Of a stretch of DNA of 36,472 nt, positions 1 through 7,263 are shown in pieces. Every line of letters begins with the position of its first letter. Position 1 is the first letter of the stretch. The DNA comes from Clostridia bacterium (GTDB taxonomy: Bacteria; Bacillota; Clostridia; Oscillospirales; Acutalibacteraceae). The stretch lies in NCBI GenBank assembly GCA_029007095.1, contig JAQXHF010000056.1, forward strand, positions 1 through 36,472, read 5' to 3'. Position numbers and translations under genes: made by a program. The notes under the pieces are model-generated. The model made no database searches. It had not been told where the DNA came from and was given only the letters and a program-made list of their open reading frames with translations.

Positions 1-10
1 ATTTTTCCAT
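1..10 (-). CDS. Start of a leftward gene cut by the window edge
   Basis: On the minus strand a GGAGG Shine-Dalgarno at about 17-21 lies six bases before an ATG at 10-8, followed by GAA AAA (Met-Glu-Lys) before the window ends. A good promoter and a ~200-base leader lie just upstream, which supports a real start. The product cannot be identified from three codons. The neighbouring gene is a polysaccharide-type ATP-grasp protein, so a surface-polysaccharide role is possible, but that is only context. Confidence 0.4.
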
Positions 11-209
11 TCGATTCCTCCGAATATAACAATAGAGCTGCTATACAAGATAGACAGCTCTACTGAATTAAAGTTCTCCACTTATTGGTAGGAGCTCACC
101 TGAATTTAAAGACCTCCACTTGTTGGTAGGAGCTCTCCTAAATAGGACTTCCGTCCTATATATTACATTATATACAGATCAATCGGATTTGATACATCCA
201 CCTTTCTGC
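11..209 (-). promoter_or_regulatory. Structured 5' leader of the left-edge gene (unknown class)
   Basis: Read leftward, the expected transcript (start near 209) contains a 7-bp hairpin with a four-base loop (ATAGGAC/GTCCTAT, 142-159), then two copies of a ~36-base repeat (63-135), then an 11-bp hairpin with one bulged A (34-61, arms AGAGCTG and CAGCTCT), and then the GGAGG and ATG. This arrangement suggests a cis-regulatory RNA. I do not recognise it as a known riboswitch, T-box or protein-binding leader. Part of the stretch could instead be neutral repeat sequence. Confidence 0.45.
63..135. repeat. Tandem repeat, two ~36-base copies, period 37
   Basis: Copy 1 (63-97) and copy 2 (100-135) share the frame CTGAATT.AAAG..CTCCACTTRTTGGTAGGAGCTC with four or five differences. 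Each copy can fold by pairing CTCC with GGAG around an 11-base loop. There is no spacer between copies, so it is not a CRISPR array. The copies sit inside the leader of the left-edge gene. Confidence 0.75.
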
Positions 210-215
210 ATATAT

Positions 216-244
216 ATTGTACTACATATTTATTAAAAAGTCAA
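216..244 (-). promoter_or_regulatory. Promoter for the left-edge gene
   Basis: The minus strand reads TTGACT (244-239), a 17-base spacer, then TACAAT (221-216). It is a close match to the vegetative promoter consensus, predicting a start near 209 and a leader of about 200 bases. Confidence 0.7.
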
Positions 245-307
245 GATCAAAGCCTCTATGTTGTTAATTTTAATGTATTTTCTTAATAATATCTTCTATA
301 ACAAATT

Positions 308-1255
308 TTATTTATCTATCGGAAGTTTAAGCATACTTCCGATTTTTTCATCCCATTCGGGCGGATCAAACGGAAGTACGCCCGAACACGGTGTAAATGT
401 AAATTCAGAAAAATATATTTTACCGTCAATTTCATACATATCGACGCGAATGAAAGGACAGCCTATATCTGTTGCGAGTGTGTCTGCAAGCTCTGTCATT
501 TTTCCGAGGTTATCCGGCTTATACGGAATTTTATCAAACGGCGCAAAGTCGCTCCTGCCAAAAGGCATTTCGTTACCGTCCAAATCATAAAAAGAAATAT
601 GAGCGGTAGCGTGATTTTCCAGTCCCTGAGAAACATAAATAAACTTCGCCTTACCGTTGAAACAGAAAAACTTCCAGTCAATCAAGCCATCTTTCTGCCT
701 TTCGTCCTCCATATATTTCTCAGCGATTATGCACGGCTTTATGTTTTTATACGGCCACTCTCTGCCTGCGTAGTAATAATTCACACTCAATCTTTTGTTA
801 AGCTTCTGCTTTACGGCTTCTATGTTAAGCCTGGTCTTATCGCGGCAGACAACTATTCCTCCGCTGTCGTGATTGCATTTAAGTATAAACTTCTCCGGGA
901 GTGAATCGAAATCAATTTGATCGGCGTTATCCCACGGCCCTCCCAACAAGGGAATCAGGTATTCCGAACCTATTTTATCGGTAATATACTGCCGTACTGC
1001 ATACTTATCCGCAAGCTGAGTGTATAGCGGTTTTCTCTCATAGATTTTCTGCCACGCAAGCTTCTCGTTGAAAGTTTTGGGATTTTCAAGGTCAAACTCA
1101 ACGCCTCTAAGCGCCTTATACATCCTTTTAACATATTCATCATCAGGCATATCGTTATTCTTGCCCGCATTGCTTCTGATTATAAACCTATAATCGGAAT
1201 CCGTCAGATACTTGTATGCACATCTACACGCCTTAGTTATATTCAAAACTTTCAC
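308..1255 (-). CDS. TupA-like ATP-grasp protein, polysaccharide biosynthesis
   Basis: A 315-residue soluble protein resembling the TupA-like ATP-grasp family (Pfam PF14305), found in capsule, teichuronic-acid-type and exopolysaccharide loci and thought to act in surface glycan assembly. Visible family features are the early segment FDLENPKTFNEKLAWQKIY (about residues 55-73), PEKFILKCNHDSGG (about 119-132) in the nucleotide-binding half, the basic/acidic stretch around DWKFFCFNGKAKFIYV, and the late FIRVDMYEIDGKIYFSEFTF segment near residue 270, typical of ATP-grasp metal-binding strands. The start has a usable AAGCGGTG Shine-Dalgarno and a promoter just upstream. No clear terminator follows, so readthrough toward the left-edge gene is possible. 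The family call is fairly secure; the substrate is unknown. Confidence 0.8.
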   Translation of the reverse strand: MKVLNITKACRCAYKYLTDSDYRFIIRSNAGKNNDMPDDEYVKRMYKALRGVEFDLENPKTFNEKLAWQKIYERKPLYTQLADKYAVRQYITDKIGSEYLIPLLGGPWDNADQIDFDSLPEKFILKCNHDSGGIVVCRDKTRLNIEAVKQKLNKRLSVNYYYAGREWPYKNIKPCIIAEKYMEDERQKDGLIDWKFFCFNGKAKFIYVSQGLENHATAHISFYDLDGNEMPFGRSDFAPFDKIPYKPDNLGKMTELADTLATDIGCPFIRVDMYEIDGKIYFSEFTFTPCSGVLPFDPPEWDEKIGSMLKLPIDK

Positions 1256-1274
1256 CGCTTTCTTAATTGTATTT

Positions 1275-1304
1275 AATATATCACAGAAATCTATTATTTG
1301 TCAA
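1275..1304 (-). promoter_or_regulatory. Promoter for the TupA-like gene
   Basis: Minus strand TTGACA (1304-1299), an 18-base spacer and TATATT (1280-1275), with TG one base upstream of the -10 (extended -10). The predicted start lies about 15 bases before the ATG, giving a short leader. Confidence 0.65.
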
Positions 1305-1466
1305 TCAGGTCGCATAAAAGCGGATTCAACCGTTATTTGGGCAAATTCATCAAATCGGAGCAAAAATTTTTTAAATTTAATAAACGAGAAAAGCATATGA
1401 AAACGAGAGAAAAACGGAGAAAAACAGAGCTTGCAAAAGTTAATTTAAAAAATTAAAAAATAAGTG

Positions 1467-1495
1467 TTGACTATTTTTCGCTCTTGTGTTAATAT
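1467..1495 (+). promoter_or_regulatory. Promoter of rplM-rpsI
   Basis: TTGACT (1467-1472), a 17-base spacer and TAATAT (1490-1495). The predicted start near 1502 leaves only about 29 bases before the rplM ATG, too short for a folded L13 leader such as that of Bacillus. Confidence 0.8.
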
Positions 1496-1530
1496 ATTCG
1501 AGCAGAAAAAATTTATTTGGAGGTAAGTTT

Positions 1531-1959
1531 ATGTCAACTTATATGCCTAAAGCGGGCGAAATCGACCGCAAGTGGTATGTGCTCGACGCAGCCGGCAGAA
1601 CTCTCGGCAGCGTAGCTGCTGAAGCCGCTGTACTTCTTCGCGGCAAGCACAAGCCTGAATTCGCTCCTCATGTTGACTGCGGCGATCATGTTATCATCGT
1701 CAATGCAGAAAAAGTTGTTCTTACAGGCAACAAGCTCAATCAGAAAATGTACTATCATCACACCGGTTATATCGGCAATATGAAAAAGGTTAAGTACAGC
1801 ACCCTTATGCGTACAAAGCCCGTTTTCGCTGTCGAGAAGGCTGTTAAGGGTATGATCCCCGACACCACAATCGGCCGTGCAGCATTCGGCAGACTTCACG
1901 TTTACTGCGGACCTGAGCACAAGCATGCTGCTCAGAAACCCGAAGTTCGTGAATTTTAA
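1531..1959 (+). CDS. rplM: Ribosomal protein L13
   Basis: Large-subunit protein L13 (142 residues), one of the early 23S rRNA-binding proteins. The N-terminus MSTYMPKAGEIDRKWYVLDA and the following GRTLGSVAAEAAVLLRGKHK are typical of the family, as are GDHVIIVNAEKVVLTGNK and the C-terminal region with GRAAFGRLHVYCGPEHKHAAQ. An in-frame ATG exists 45 bases earlier (1486), but it lies inside the promoter and would add a non-family extension. The ATG at 1531 follows TTGGAGGT at good spacing and gives the normal length. rpsI follows 18 bases later, the standard L13-S9 operon. Confidence 0.97.
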   Translation: MSTYMPKAGEIDRKWYVLDAAGRTLGSVAAEAAVLLRGKHKPEFAPHVDCGDHVIIVNAEKVVLTGNKLNQKMYYHHTGYIGNMKKVKYSTLMRTKPVFAVEKAVKGMIPDTTIGRAAFGRLHVYCGPEHKHAAQKPEVREF

Positions 1960-1977
1960 TGAAGGGAGGCAACTATA

Positions 1978-2376
1978 ATGTACGATTCTAATCCTTATTT
2001 TTACGGCACAGGCCGCAGAAAGAAATCCGTTGCCAGAGTCCGCGTATATGCAGGTACAGGCAAGGTAACTATCAATGACAGAGATATCGACGATTATTTC
2101 GGTCTTGAAACACTTAAACTTATCGTCCGTCAGCCTCTCGAATTGACAGGCACTACCGATAAATTCGACATCGTTTGCCGTGTAAACGGCGGTGGCGTTA
2201 CCGGTCAGGCAGGTGCAATCCGTCACGGTCTTTCCAGAGCTCTTCTCCAGTATGACGAGTCGCTTCGCCCGATTCTCAAGAAGGCAGGCTTCCTCACTCG
2301 TGATCCGAGAATGAAGGAAAGAAAGAAATACGGTCTCAAAGGCGCTCGTCGCGCTCCTCAGTTCTCAAAGAGATAA
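1978..2376 (+). CDS. rpsI: Ribosomal protein S9
   Basis: Small-subunit protein S9 (132 residues). [20 protein letters not shown] near the N-terminus, the central [21 protein letters not shown] and the basic C-terminal tail ending FSKR are diagnostic; the final arginine reaches toward the P-site tRNA in known ribosome structures. GGGAGG lies eight bases before the start. It is the second gene of the rplM operon, and a strong intrinsic terminator follows at 2426-2465. Confidence 0.97.
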   Translation: MYDSNPYFYGTGRRKKSVARVRVYAGTGKVTINDRDIDDYFGLETLKLIVRQPLELTGTTDKFDIVCRVNGGGVTGQAGAIRHGLSRALLQYDESLRPILKKAGFLTRDPRMKERKKYGLKGARRAPQFSKR

Positions 2377-2425
2377 TTTTACCCGAAAGGGAATTATCGA
2401 AACAGGGCAAATTGAAGTCCATAAT

Positions 2426-2465
2426 ACAGTCCTTGGTATTTCACGATTCCAAGGACTGTTTTTTA
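2426..2465 (+). terminator. Terminator of rplM-rpsI
   Basis: Perfect 11-bp stem ACAGTCCTTGG (2426-2436) / CCAAGGACTGT (2449-2459) with a 12-base loop, followed by a run of T. Confidence 0.93.
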
Positions 2466-2471
2466 CATCAT

Positions 2472-2529
2472 AAAAAAGCCGCTTTTCTCGATTTCAGCGT
2501 GTATATACGCTAAACCGAGTAAGCGGCTT
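2472..2529 (-). terminator. Branched terminator of the acyltransferase gene
   Basis: On the minus strand AAGCCGCTT (2529-2521) pairs with AAGCGGCTT (2484-2476) and is followed by TTTTT. Between the arms are a second pairing (CTCGG with CGAG-type bases) and an inner AGCGT/ACGCT hairpin, so the fold is a long stem with interruptions. Confidence 0.8.
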
Positions 2530-2605
2530 AATTTATAATTATTATCGTCACATCGAAAACCGTTGCATTAACGCTCCGACATATTCATTATCTTATGTTA
2601 TACAG

Positions 2606-3526
2606 TTACTTCCAACTCTGTATTACTTCGGGATTATCAAAAATCTCATCGAGTTTTTTCATAAACGGCACCGTGTCGCCATAATCAAGCGCCCTATGGT
2701 CGATACATATTGAAATCGGCATAATTCTGCGAATCTCAATAGTATCATTTCCCTGCGAATCGGTTACGACAACAGGTTTTTTCTGAATCGCGTTTATTCC
2801 GAAAGCCGTAGTCTGAGGCGGTATTATCTCAATAAGACTGCAACAGCCTTTTTGTTCAAGGTAAACCGAACCGAGATTAGATACCGTTGTTGTTCCCTGC
2901 TCGATATCGCGCTTAGTAAGTCTGTCTTTAACGGGAATAGAGTAATACTCCTTTTTCGCAGAACCCGATAAGGTTTTAACTTTATGCTTACCTGTTTTTG
3001 CGCCTACCAGTCTGAATACAGTCTGAGCTATTTTGCCTTTTTTCAGTCCTTGAAGCGTATTGTCAAGCGAAACTTCAAACATAACCTCGGTCATATCCGA
3101 ATTATGAGCGCGGCGAACAGCGTCATTTACTGCGGCTGTAATCTCGCTGAGAGTTTTGTTGCCTATATCACGCATATTTATTGTCATCATCTCGCCGTTC
3201 GGGAGAACCATAGGCATCGAAACATCAATATTATCATAATATTTCAGGCATCCGCGAACAAGACGGCGGTTAAACTTAAAATGCGAATTCATTTTCGGCG
3301 CCGCTTTCAGTCCCTCGCTTATAATTTTAAGCATAATTGTATTGATTGTGATTTTTTTATCTTTATCTGTGCAGCCCGCGTTGAGCTTCTTGTATTCCTC
3401 ATAGAGCTTTGTAGCGTCAGCTTCATAAGTAGTAACTACATGGGGGATTTCTTCCCAGCTTTGAGCGGTCATATTGGACACGATTTTTCTTGCTATACCT
3501 AAATGCACCTCTTTGGTGACAGCCAT
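2606..3526 (-). CDS. Stand-alone 2-oxoacid dehydrogenase E2-type acyltransferase domain
   Basis: A 306-residue protein matching the catalytic (inner-core) domain of dihydrolipoyl acyltransferases, with the chloramphenicol acetyltransferase-like fold. The catalytic signature appears near the C-terminus as DHRALDYGD (His277, Asp281); the usual form is DHRxxDG, so one residue is inserted or replaced before the glycine. Other family features are MTAQSWEEIPHVV at residues 19-31 and KRDIEQGTTTVSNLGSVYLE near 220. It lacks the lipoyl domains and the E1/E3-binding domain of a normal E2, and no E1 or E3 gene is nearby. It begins with a near-perfect AAAGGAGG site and has its own promoter and terminator, so it is monocistronic. 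The acyl group and acceptor are unknown. Confidence 0.85.
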   Translation of the reverse strand: MAVTKEVHLGIARKIVSNMTAQSWEEIPHVVTTYEADATKLYEEYKKLNAGCTDKDKKITINTIMLKIISEGLKAAPKMNSHFKFNRRLVRGCLKYYDNIDVSMPMVLPNGEMMTINMRDIGNKTLSEITAAVNDAVRRAHNSDMTEVMFEVSLDNTLQGLKKGKIAQTVFRLVGAKTGKHKVKTLSGSAKKEYYSIPVKDRLTKRDIEQGTTTVSNLGSVYLEQKGCCSLIEIIPPQTTAFGINAIQKKPVVVTDSQGNDTIEIRRIMPISICIDHRALDYGDTVPFMKKLDEIFDNPEVIQSWK

Positions 3527-3632
3527 ATTATTATCCTCCTTTTGATTTATACATCCGATTATTTTTCTGCTTCCCTATTATAGTTCATCTTGAAATCCGT
3601 TACCTTACAAATCATAGATATTGTATAAATTT

Positions 3633-3661
3633 ATAATACATTATTCGTGCAAACATGTCAA
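3633..3661 (-). promoter_or_regulatory. Promoter of the acyltransferase gene
   Basis: Minus strand TTGACA (3661-3656), a 17-base spacer and TATTAT (3638-3633), leaving a leader of about 100 bases. A second TATAAT lies nearer the gene (about 3578-3583) but has no matching -35. Confidence 0.65.
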
Positions 3662-3724
3662 CAAACTTATATAAATATACTGTTTAAATATTGTAAATTT
3701 ATTATAAAATCTCTGTCCGCCGAC

Positions 3725-3763
3725 AAAAAATGAGTCTGCACGAAAACTCGCGCAAACCCATTT
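3725..3763 (-). terminator. Terminator of the glycyl radical enzyme operon
   Basis: Minus strand arms 3763-3749 and 3742-3728 form 15 continuous pairs, including a few G-T wobbles, around a six-base loop, followed by a T-rich run (3730-3725). It lies about 20 bases after the GH38 stop. Confidence 0.9.
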
Positions 3764-3783
3764 ACGATGTATTTTATCAAAGC

Positions 3784-6222
3784 TTAATACGCTTCTGTCA
3801 GCGGAACTCCTTTTACAGCTCCGTTGAAAGGTATCAATATTGTCTTTATCTCGTGCGGTTTGAAGTCAAAGGCAAACTTCCTGGCGCAGAGTTTGAAATC
3901 AATCTCAGCCAGAACGGCTTTACCCTCGCACTCATAGGCTCTGAGTATATATCCCTCTCCGTTCTCTGCGAGTTTTATCGACTGCACTATTACATTGTCG
4001 CAGTCAACCGACATTCCCTGATATACAGGCGGTAGAGTTCCCTTGTGATGTGTTTCGTGATAGAGTTGAAGCGGCATATTAAGAAGGTCTGCTTCTTTTA
4101 TAATCTGCGAATATGCTCCCGCCTTAGCAGGCATGAGAGCGTATGTGAATTCAAGCTCATCGGTATCAAGGAAGCTCATATCGTCATCTCTGTGATTTTG
4201 TCCGTAATGGTCAAGGTAAGCACAGGTTCTCGCCGCAATCATTCTCATTTCGCTGCCCTTTACGCAGAAGCTGTACTTGCTGTCATTTATCAGCGCAAGA
4301 GCGTCATTGCCGTCCGTTACGCACATCCAACTCTGCGACGGTTCTTCAAGTCCGTTCGCTTCTTTCTCAATATATCCGAAAGGCATCGAATAAACCGCTT
4401 TCGGATTTTCGAGCGTTGTCGGGAATGTCATTTTAACTACCTTATACTCCTGCCTGAAACTGAGCTTGCATCTGACTTCAAGCTTCGGGCTATCCTTATA
4501 CAGAGTGAAATACTGAATAAGCTTACCCTCTTCACAGTATGTAGTGACTCTGAGCGTTGCTCTGAGAGTTCCCTGCTCACGGATGCTGAACCGAGCGCCG
4601 GAAAATTCTCCTATATCCTTGTTAAAGTCAAAAACATTATGCGCCCAAGTATCATTCTCCGAGTCCTCGCAGATAACGGTTTTCATCGGTGACGAGCAGT
4701 ATTCTTTTCCGCTTCTCTTATCCACATATGAGCATACCGCGCCGTTGTCGTCGAATTCCACTCTTACTACGCTGTTTTCAAGGCTTCTCTCTGTAACCTT
4801 AAACTGATTTTCGCGCTCTTTCGGCTGATAATTCTGATCCTCTTTAAAAATAAAATATGTAGCATATCCGTAAGCCGGGATATCGACTTCAAACATACAC
4901 TTATTGACATGAGCACCGTCGGTATAAGGCGCTCTGACAAGCTGGAACGGAACATCATTGTCATTCTCATCAACAACTCCCGACACCCACTGAATTCCGA
5001 AATAGGCATATCCGTGGACGGGGAAAGAATGAGGATTGAAAACAACCATCGGAGAGCCTTCGCCCTCCTTAACCCAAAGGCGGTCGCGCTTCTGACTCGG
5101 ATTATTGTTCATATATTTTGTCGTATTTATACGCCATGTTATGCGCTCGGCGGAGAATGTGCCGATTTCAAGTGCAGTCTGCCTTGCGCTGCCTAACGCC
5201 GCGTAAGCGTCGTCATACGCAGGCTTTATAGAGCAGCCTGCAAGTATATCGTGGAACTGATTAAACATAACCTTTTCCCAAGCTGCTTCGATATCTGCGG
5301 TGTGAGTTTTAGCTTCGGTCAGCACAGAGGACATAACATCAATCTTCTCAGCATATATAAGCTCGTTTTCCGCTCTGCGGTTCAGCTTTTTGATTTTGCT
5401 GTTCGCGCTGTAACAGCCGCTCGCGTGGTGCTGTAAATCCTCGCTGACGGTCGGGATATCCTCGTTTTCATTCTCCCTTATGTATTCAAAATACTTATCG
5501 ACTCCGGAATAAATAAATTTATCCTTGCCCTGCTCGCGGCGCAGATTTTCTATACGGTTAAGCACTTCGATTGACGGGCCGCCGCCGTGATTACCAACTC
5601 CGTATGCAATTATCTGCGAGTGATTGTAGCCGTCGTGCGCCTTGATATGCTTGTCGCTCATATCGCTTCCGTATGAATCCTTTAATCTGAAAGCTAAAAC
5701 GCGGCTTCCGTCAGGACTTTCCCACCAATGGAGATTGCTGCTTTTCGGCAAATCAGGTTTTTCGTTTTCATCATTCGGACGCATATACAGATAGTTCTTA
5801 ATTCCTGCCTTGCTGAAAAGCTGAGGAAGCATCCCGTTGTGACCGAAAGAGTCCACATTATAACCCGTTTCAGCCTTAGCTCCGAAATTCTCGGCAAAGA
5901 ATTTCTGCGAATACAACAAATGCCTTGCAAAAGATTCGCCGCACGGAATATTGCAGTCGGGCTGAACCCACATCGCTCCCGTATATTGCCAGCGTCCCTC
6001 TTTGATTTTTTTCTTTATCTTCTCGAACATATGCGGTTCGGCGGTTTTAAGCCACTTATAATATCCGGCGCAAGCAGAGGTGAAAATATAATCGGGATAT
6101 TCCTCCATACGATCGAGAGCCGCCTGAAATGTTGACTTAACGAGAGCAAGCCCCTCAGGAACACGCCACTGCCAAACGGGATCAAGGTGTGCATTTCCTA
6201 CAAGAAAATATTTTTTATCCAT
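3784..6222 (-). CDS. GH38 alpha-mannosidase
   Basis: A glycoside hydrolase family 38 enzyme of 812 residues, expected to remove alpha-linked mannose by a retaining, metal-dependent mechanism. Visible features are the metal-binding HLDP (His12, Asp14), the nucleophile region YNVDSFGHNG (Asp124), YLYMRPNDE, and the long beta-rich C-terminal half typical of GH38 (QYFTLYKDSPKLEVRCKLSF). There is no signal peptide, so it should act in the cytoplasm on imported oligosaccharides or glycoconjugate fragments. An earlier ATG at 6252 lies inside the upstream gene; ATG 6222 follows GATGAGGT at good spacing. It is the last gene of the operon, ten bases after the isomerase stop. The exact substrate (N-glycan fragments, mannosylglycerate or others) is not decided by the sequence. 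Confidence 0.93.
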   Translation of the reverse strand: MDKKYFLVGNAHLDPVWQWRVPEGLALVKSTFQAALDRMEEYPDYIFTSACAGYYKWLKTAEPHMFEKIKKKIKEGRWQYTGAMWVQPDCNIPCGESFARHLLYSQKFFAENFGAKAETGYNVDSFGHNGMLPQLFSKAGIKNYLYMRPNDENEKPDLPKSSNLHWWESPDGSRVLAFRLKDSYGSDMSDKHIKAHDGYNHSQIIAYGVGNHGGGPSIEVLNRIENLRREQGKDKFIYSGVDKYFEYIRENENEDIPTVSEDLQHHASGCYSANSKIKKLNRRAENELIYAEKIDVMSSVLTEAKTHTADIEAAWEKVMFNQFHDILAGCSIKPAYDDAYAALGSARQTALEIGTFSAERITWRINTTKYMNNNPSQKRDRLWVKEGEGSPMVVFNPHSFPVHGYAYFGIQWVSGVVDENDNDVPFQLVRAPYTDGAHVNKCMFEVDIPAYGYATYFIFKEDQNYQPKERENQFKVTERSLENSVVRVEFDDNGAVCSYVDKRSGKEYCSSPMKTVICEDSENDTWAHNVFDFNKDIGEFSGARFSIREQGTLRATLRVTTYCEEGKLIQYFTLYKDSPKLEVRCKLSFRQEYKVVKMTFPTTLENPKAVYSMPFGYIEKEANGLEEPSQSWMCVTDGNDALALINDSKYSFCVKGSEMRMIAARTCAYLDHYGQNHRDDDMSFLDTDELEFTYALMPAKAGAYSQIIKEADLLNMPLQLYHETHHKGTLPPVYQGMSVDCDNVIVQSIKLAENGEGYILRAYECEGKAVLAEIDFKLCARKFAFDFKPHEIKTILIPFNGAVKGVPLTEAY

Positions 6223-6232
6223 TTTAATTACC

Positions 6233-7252
6233 TCATCTGAAACATTCGGCAACGGACATATTATCCGAGCTTATTGTGAAGAGATCCTTTGCGGCTTCGG
6301 GAATGAAGAAATAATCTCCTTTTTTGATTTCCCTCTCGTATTCATTTCCGCTGATTTTGCCTGTTCCGTCGATAACTACATAAATGCAGGCGCCCTTATC
6401 CATTGTGAAGCTTCCGCCGCTGAAATTTATCATACGGACTCGGAAGCTGTCGGTAATGCTGTCGTCTATAACAGAAAGATATTCTACACCGTCTGAGCTG
6501 TCAAGAGCCTTGCTGCTGAGCGGAATAGGATATTTCTTATCAATTTCAAAACATTCAAGAGCCTGTTTCTTTGTAAGTCCGAGATACATTTCCTTATCGG
6601 AAAGTCGGTAATCGCCGCACCAGTGCTCAGGCTGAACGGTAAAATCGGTAGGCTCCTGCACTTCAAGCAAAAGACATCCTGCGCCGATAGCGTGAACCAT
6701 CTTAGCCGGAATATATATGATATCCCCGACCTTTACATCGTAACCGACAAGCAGATCTTCCATAACGGTCTTGCTGTTTTCGCTCTCGTCAATAGCATTT
6801 GAAAACTGCTCCATAGTGACGCCGTCCTTGAAACCGTAAAAAACTTTCGCTCCCGGCTCTGTTCCGAGAATTATCCAGCTCTCCTCCTTGCCGTAGCAGG
6901 AATTGAAATACTGCTTTGAAAACTTTTTGTCGGGATGAGCCTGAACCGGCAGACGGATAGAGCTGTTCAGAATTTTTGTCAGTATTCCGATATCTTCTCT
7001 GTCTCCGAGAAGCTCGGCTTTATGCTCTTTTACAGCCTCGTCGAGATAAATCTCCGTACCCTCAATTTTTGAGATTCCCTCGTGTATATCGGTGCTACCC
7101 TCATTCAGAGCGCGCACGCTTGAAACAACCCATTCTTCGGGATAGTTGGACTCCTTTGAATCATCAGAAAAGAAATCGGCAAAGAGCTTTCCGCCCGTAT
7201 AAACTCTGAAAACTCTGTTTTTTTCAAAAAACATAGGATAGTTAAAATACAT
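6233..7252 (-). CDS. manA: Class I mannose-6-phosphate isomerase
   Basis: A 339-residue cupin-fold, zinc-dependent isomerase that interconverts mannose 6-phosphate and fructose 6-phosphate. Metal-ligand motifs are visible: LPVQAHPDKKFS (Gln104, His106), GKEESWIIL (Glu123/124) and PAKMVHAIGAGCLLLEVQE (His187). The N-terminal PEEWVVSSVRALNEG stretch is also typical of the family. It lies 11 bases after the kinase and 10 bases before the GH38 gene. With the mannosidase it would feed released mannose into glycolysis after phosphorylation, but a role on another phosphosugar made by this operon cannot be excluded. Confidence 0.9.
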   Translation of the reverse strand: MYFNYPMFFEKNRVFRVYTGGKLFADFFSDDSKESNYPEEWVVSSVRALNEGSTDIHEGISKIEGTEIYLDEAVKEHKAELLGDREDIGILTKILNSSIRLPVQAHPDKKFSKQYFNSCYGKEESWIILGTEPGAKVFYGFKDGVTMEQFSNAIDESENSKTVMEDLLVGYDVKVGDIIYIPAKMVHAIGAGCLLLEVQEPTDFTVQPEHWCGDYRLSDKEMYLGLTKKQALECFEIDKKYPIPLSSKALDSSDGVEYLSVIDDSITDSFRVRMINFSGGSFTMDKGACIYVVIDGTGKISGNEYEREIKKGDYFFIPEAAKDLFTISSDNMSVAECFR

Positions 7253-7263
7253 AACCTTACTCC

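Noticed and set aside
63..135. Possible CRISPR remnant
   Set aside because: The two ~36-base copies are directly adjacent (two bases between them), with no spacer-length unique sequence and no cas genes nearby.
142..159. Glutamine riboswitch (the leader contains GGACGGAAGT)
   Set aside because: The match is only to a short core, and here it forms a self-contained hairpin. The remaining conserved elements of that riboswitch are not seen.
1534..2226. Long open frame (230 codons) on the minus strand across rplM and rpsI
   Set aside because: It is antisense to two certain ribosomal protein genes and has no family character or ribosome site.
4045..4692. Open frame (215 codons) on the plus strand inside the GH38 gene
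   Set aside because: It is a shadow of the GH38 coding sequence, with residue content unlike a real protein and no start signals.
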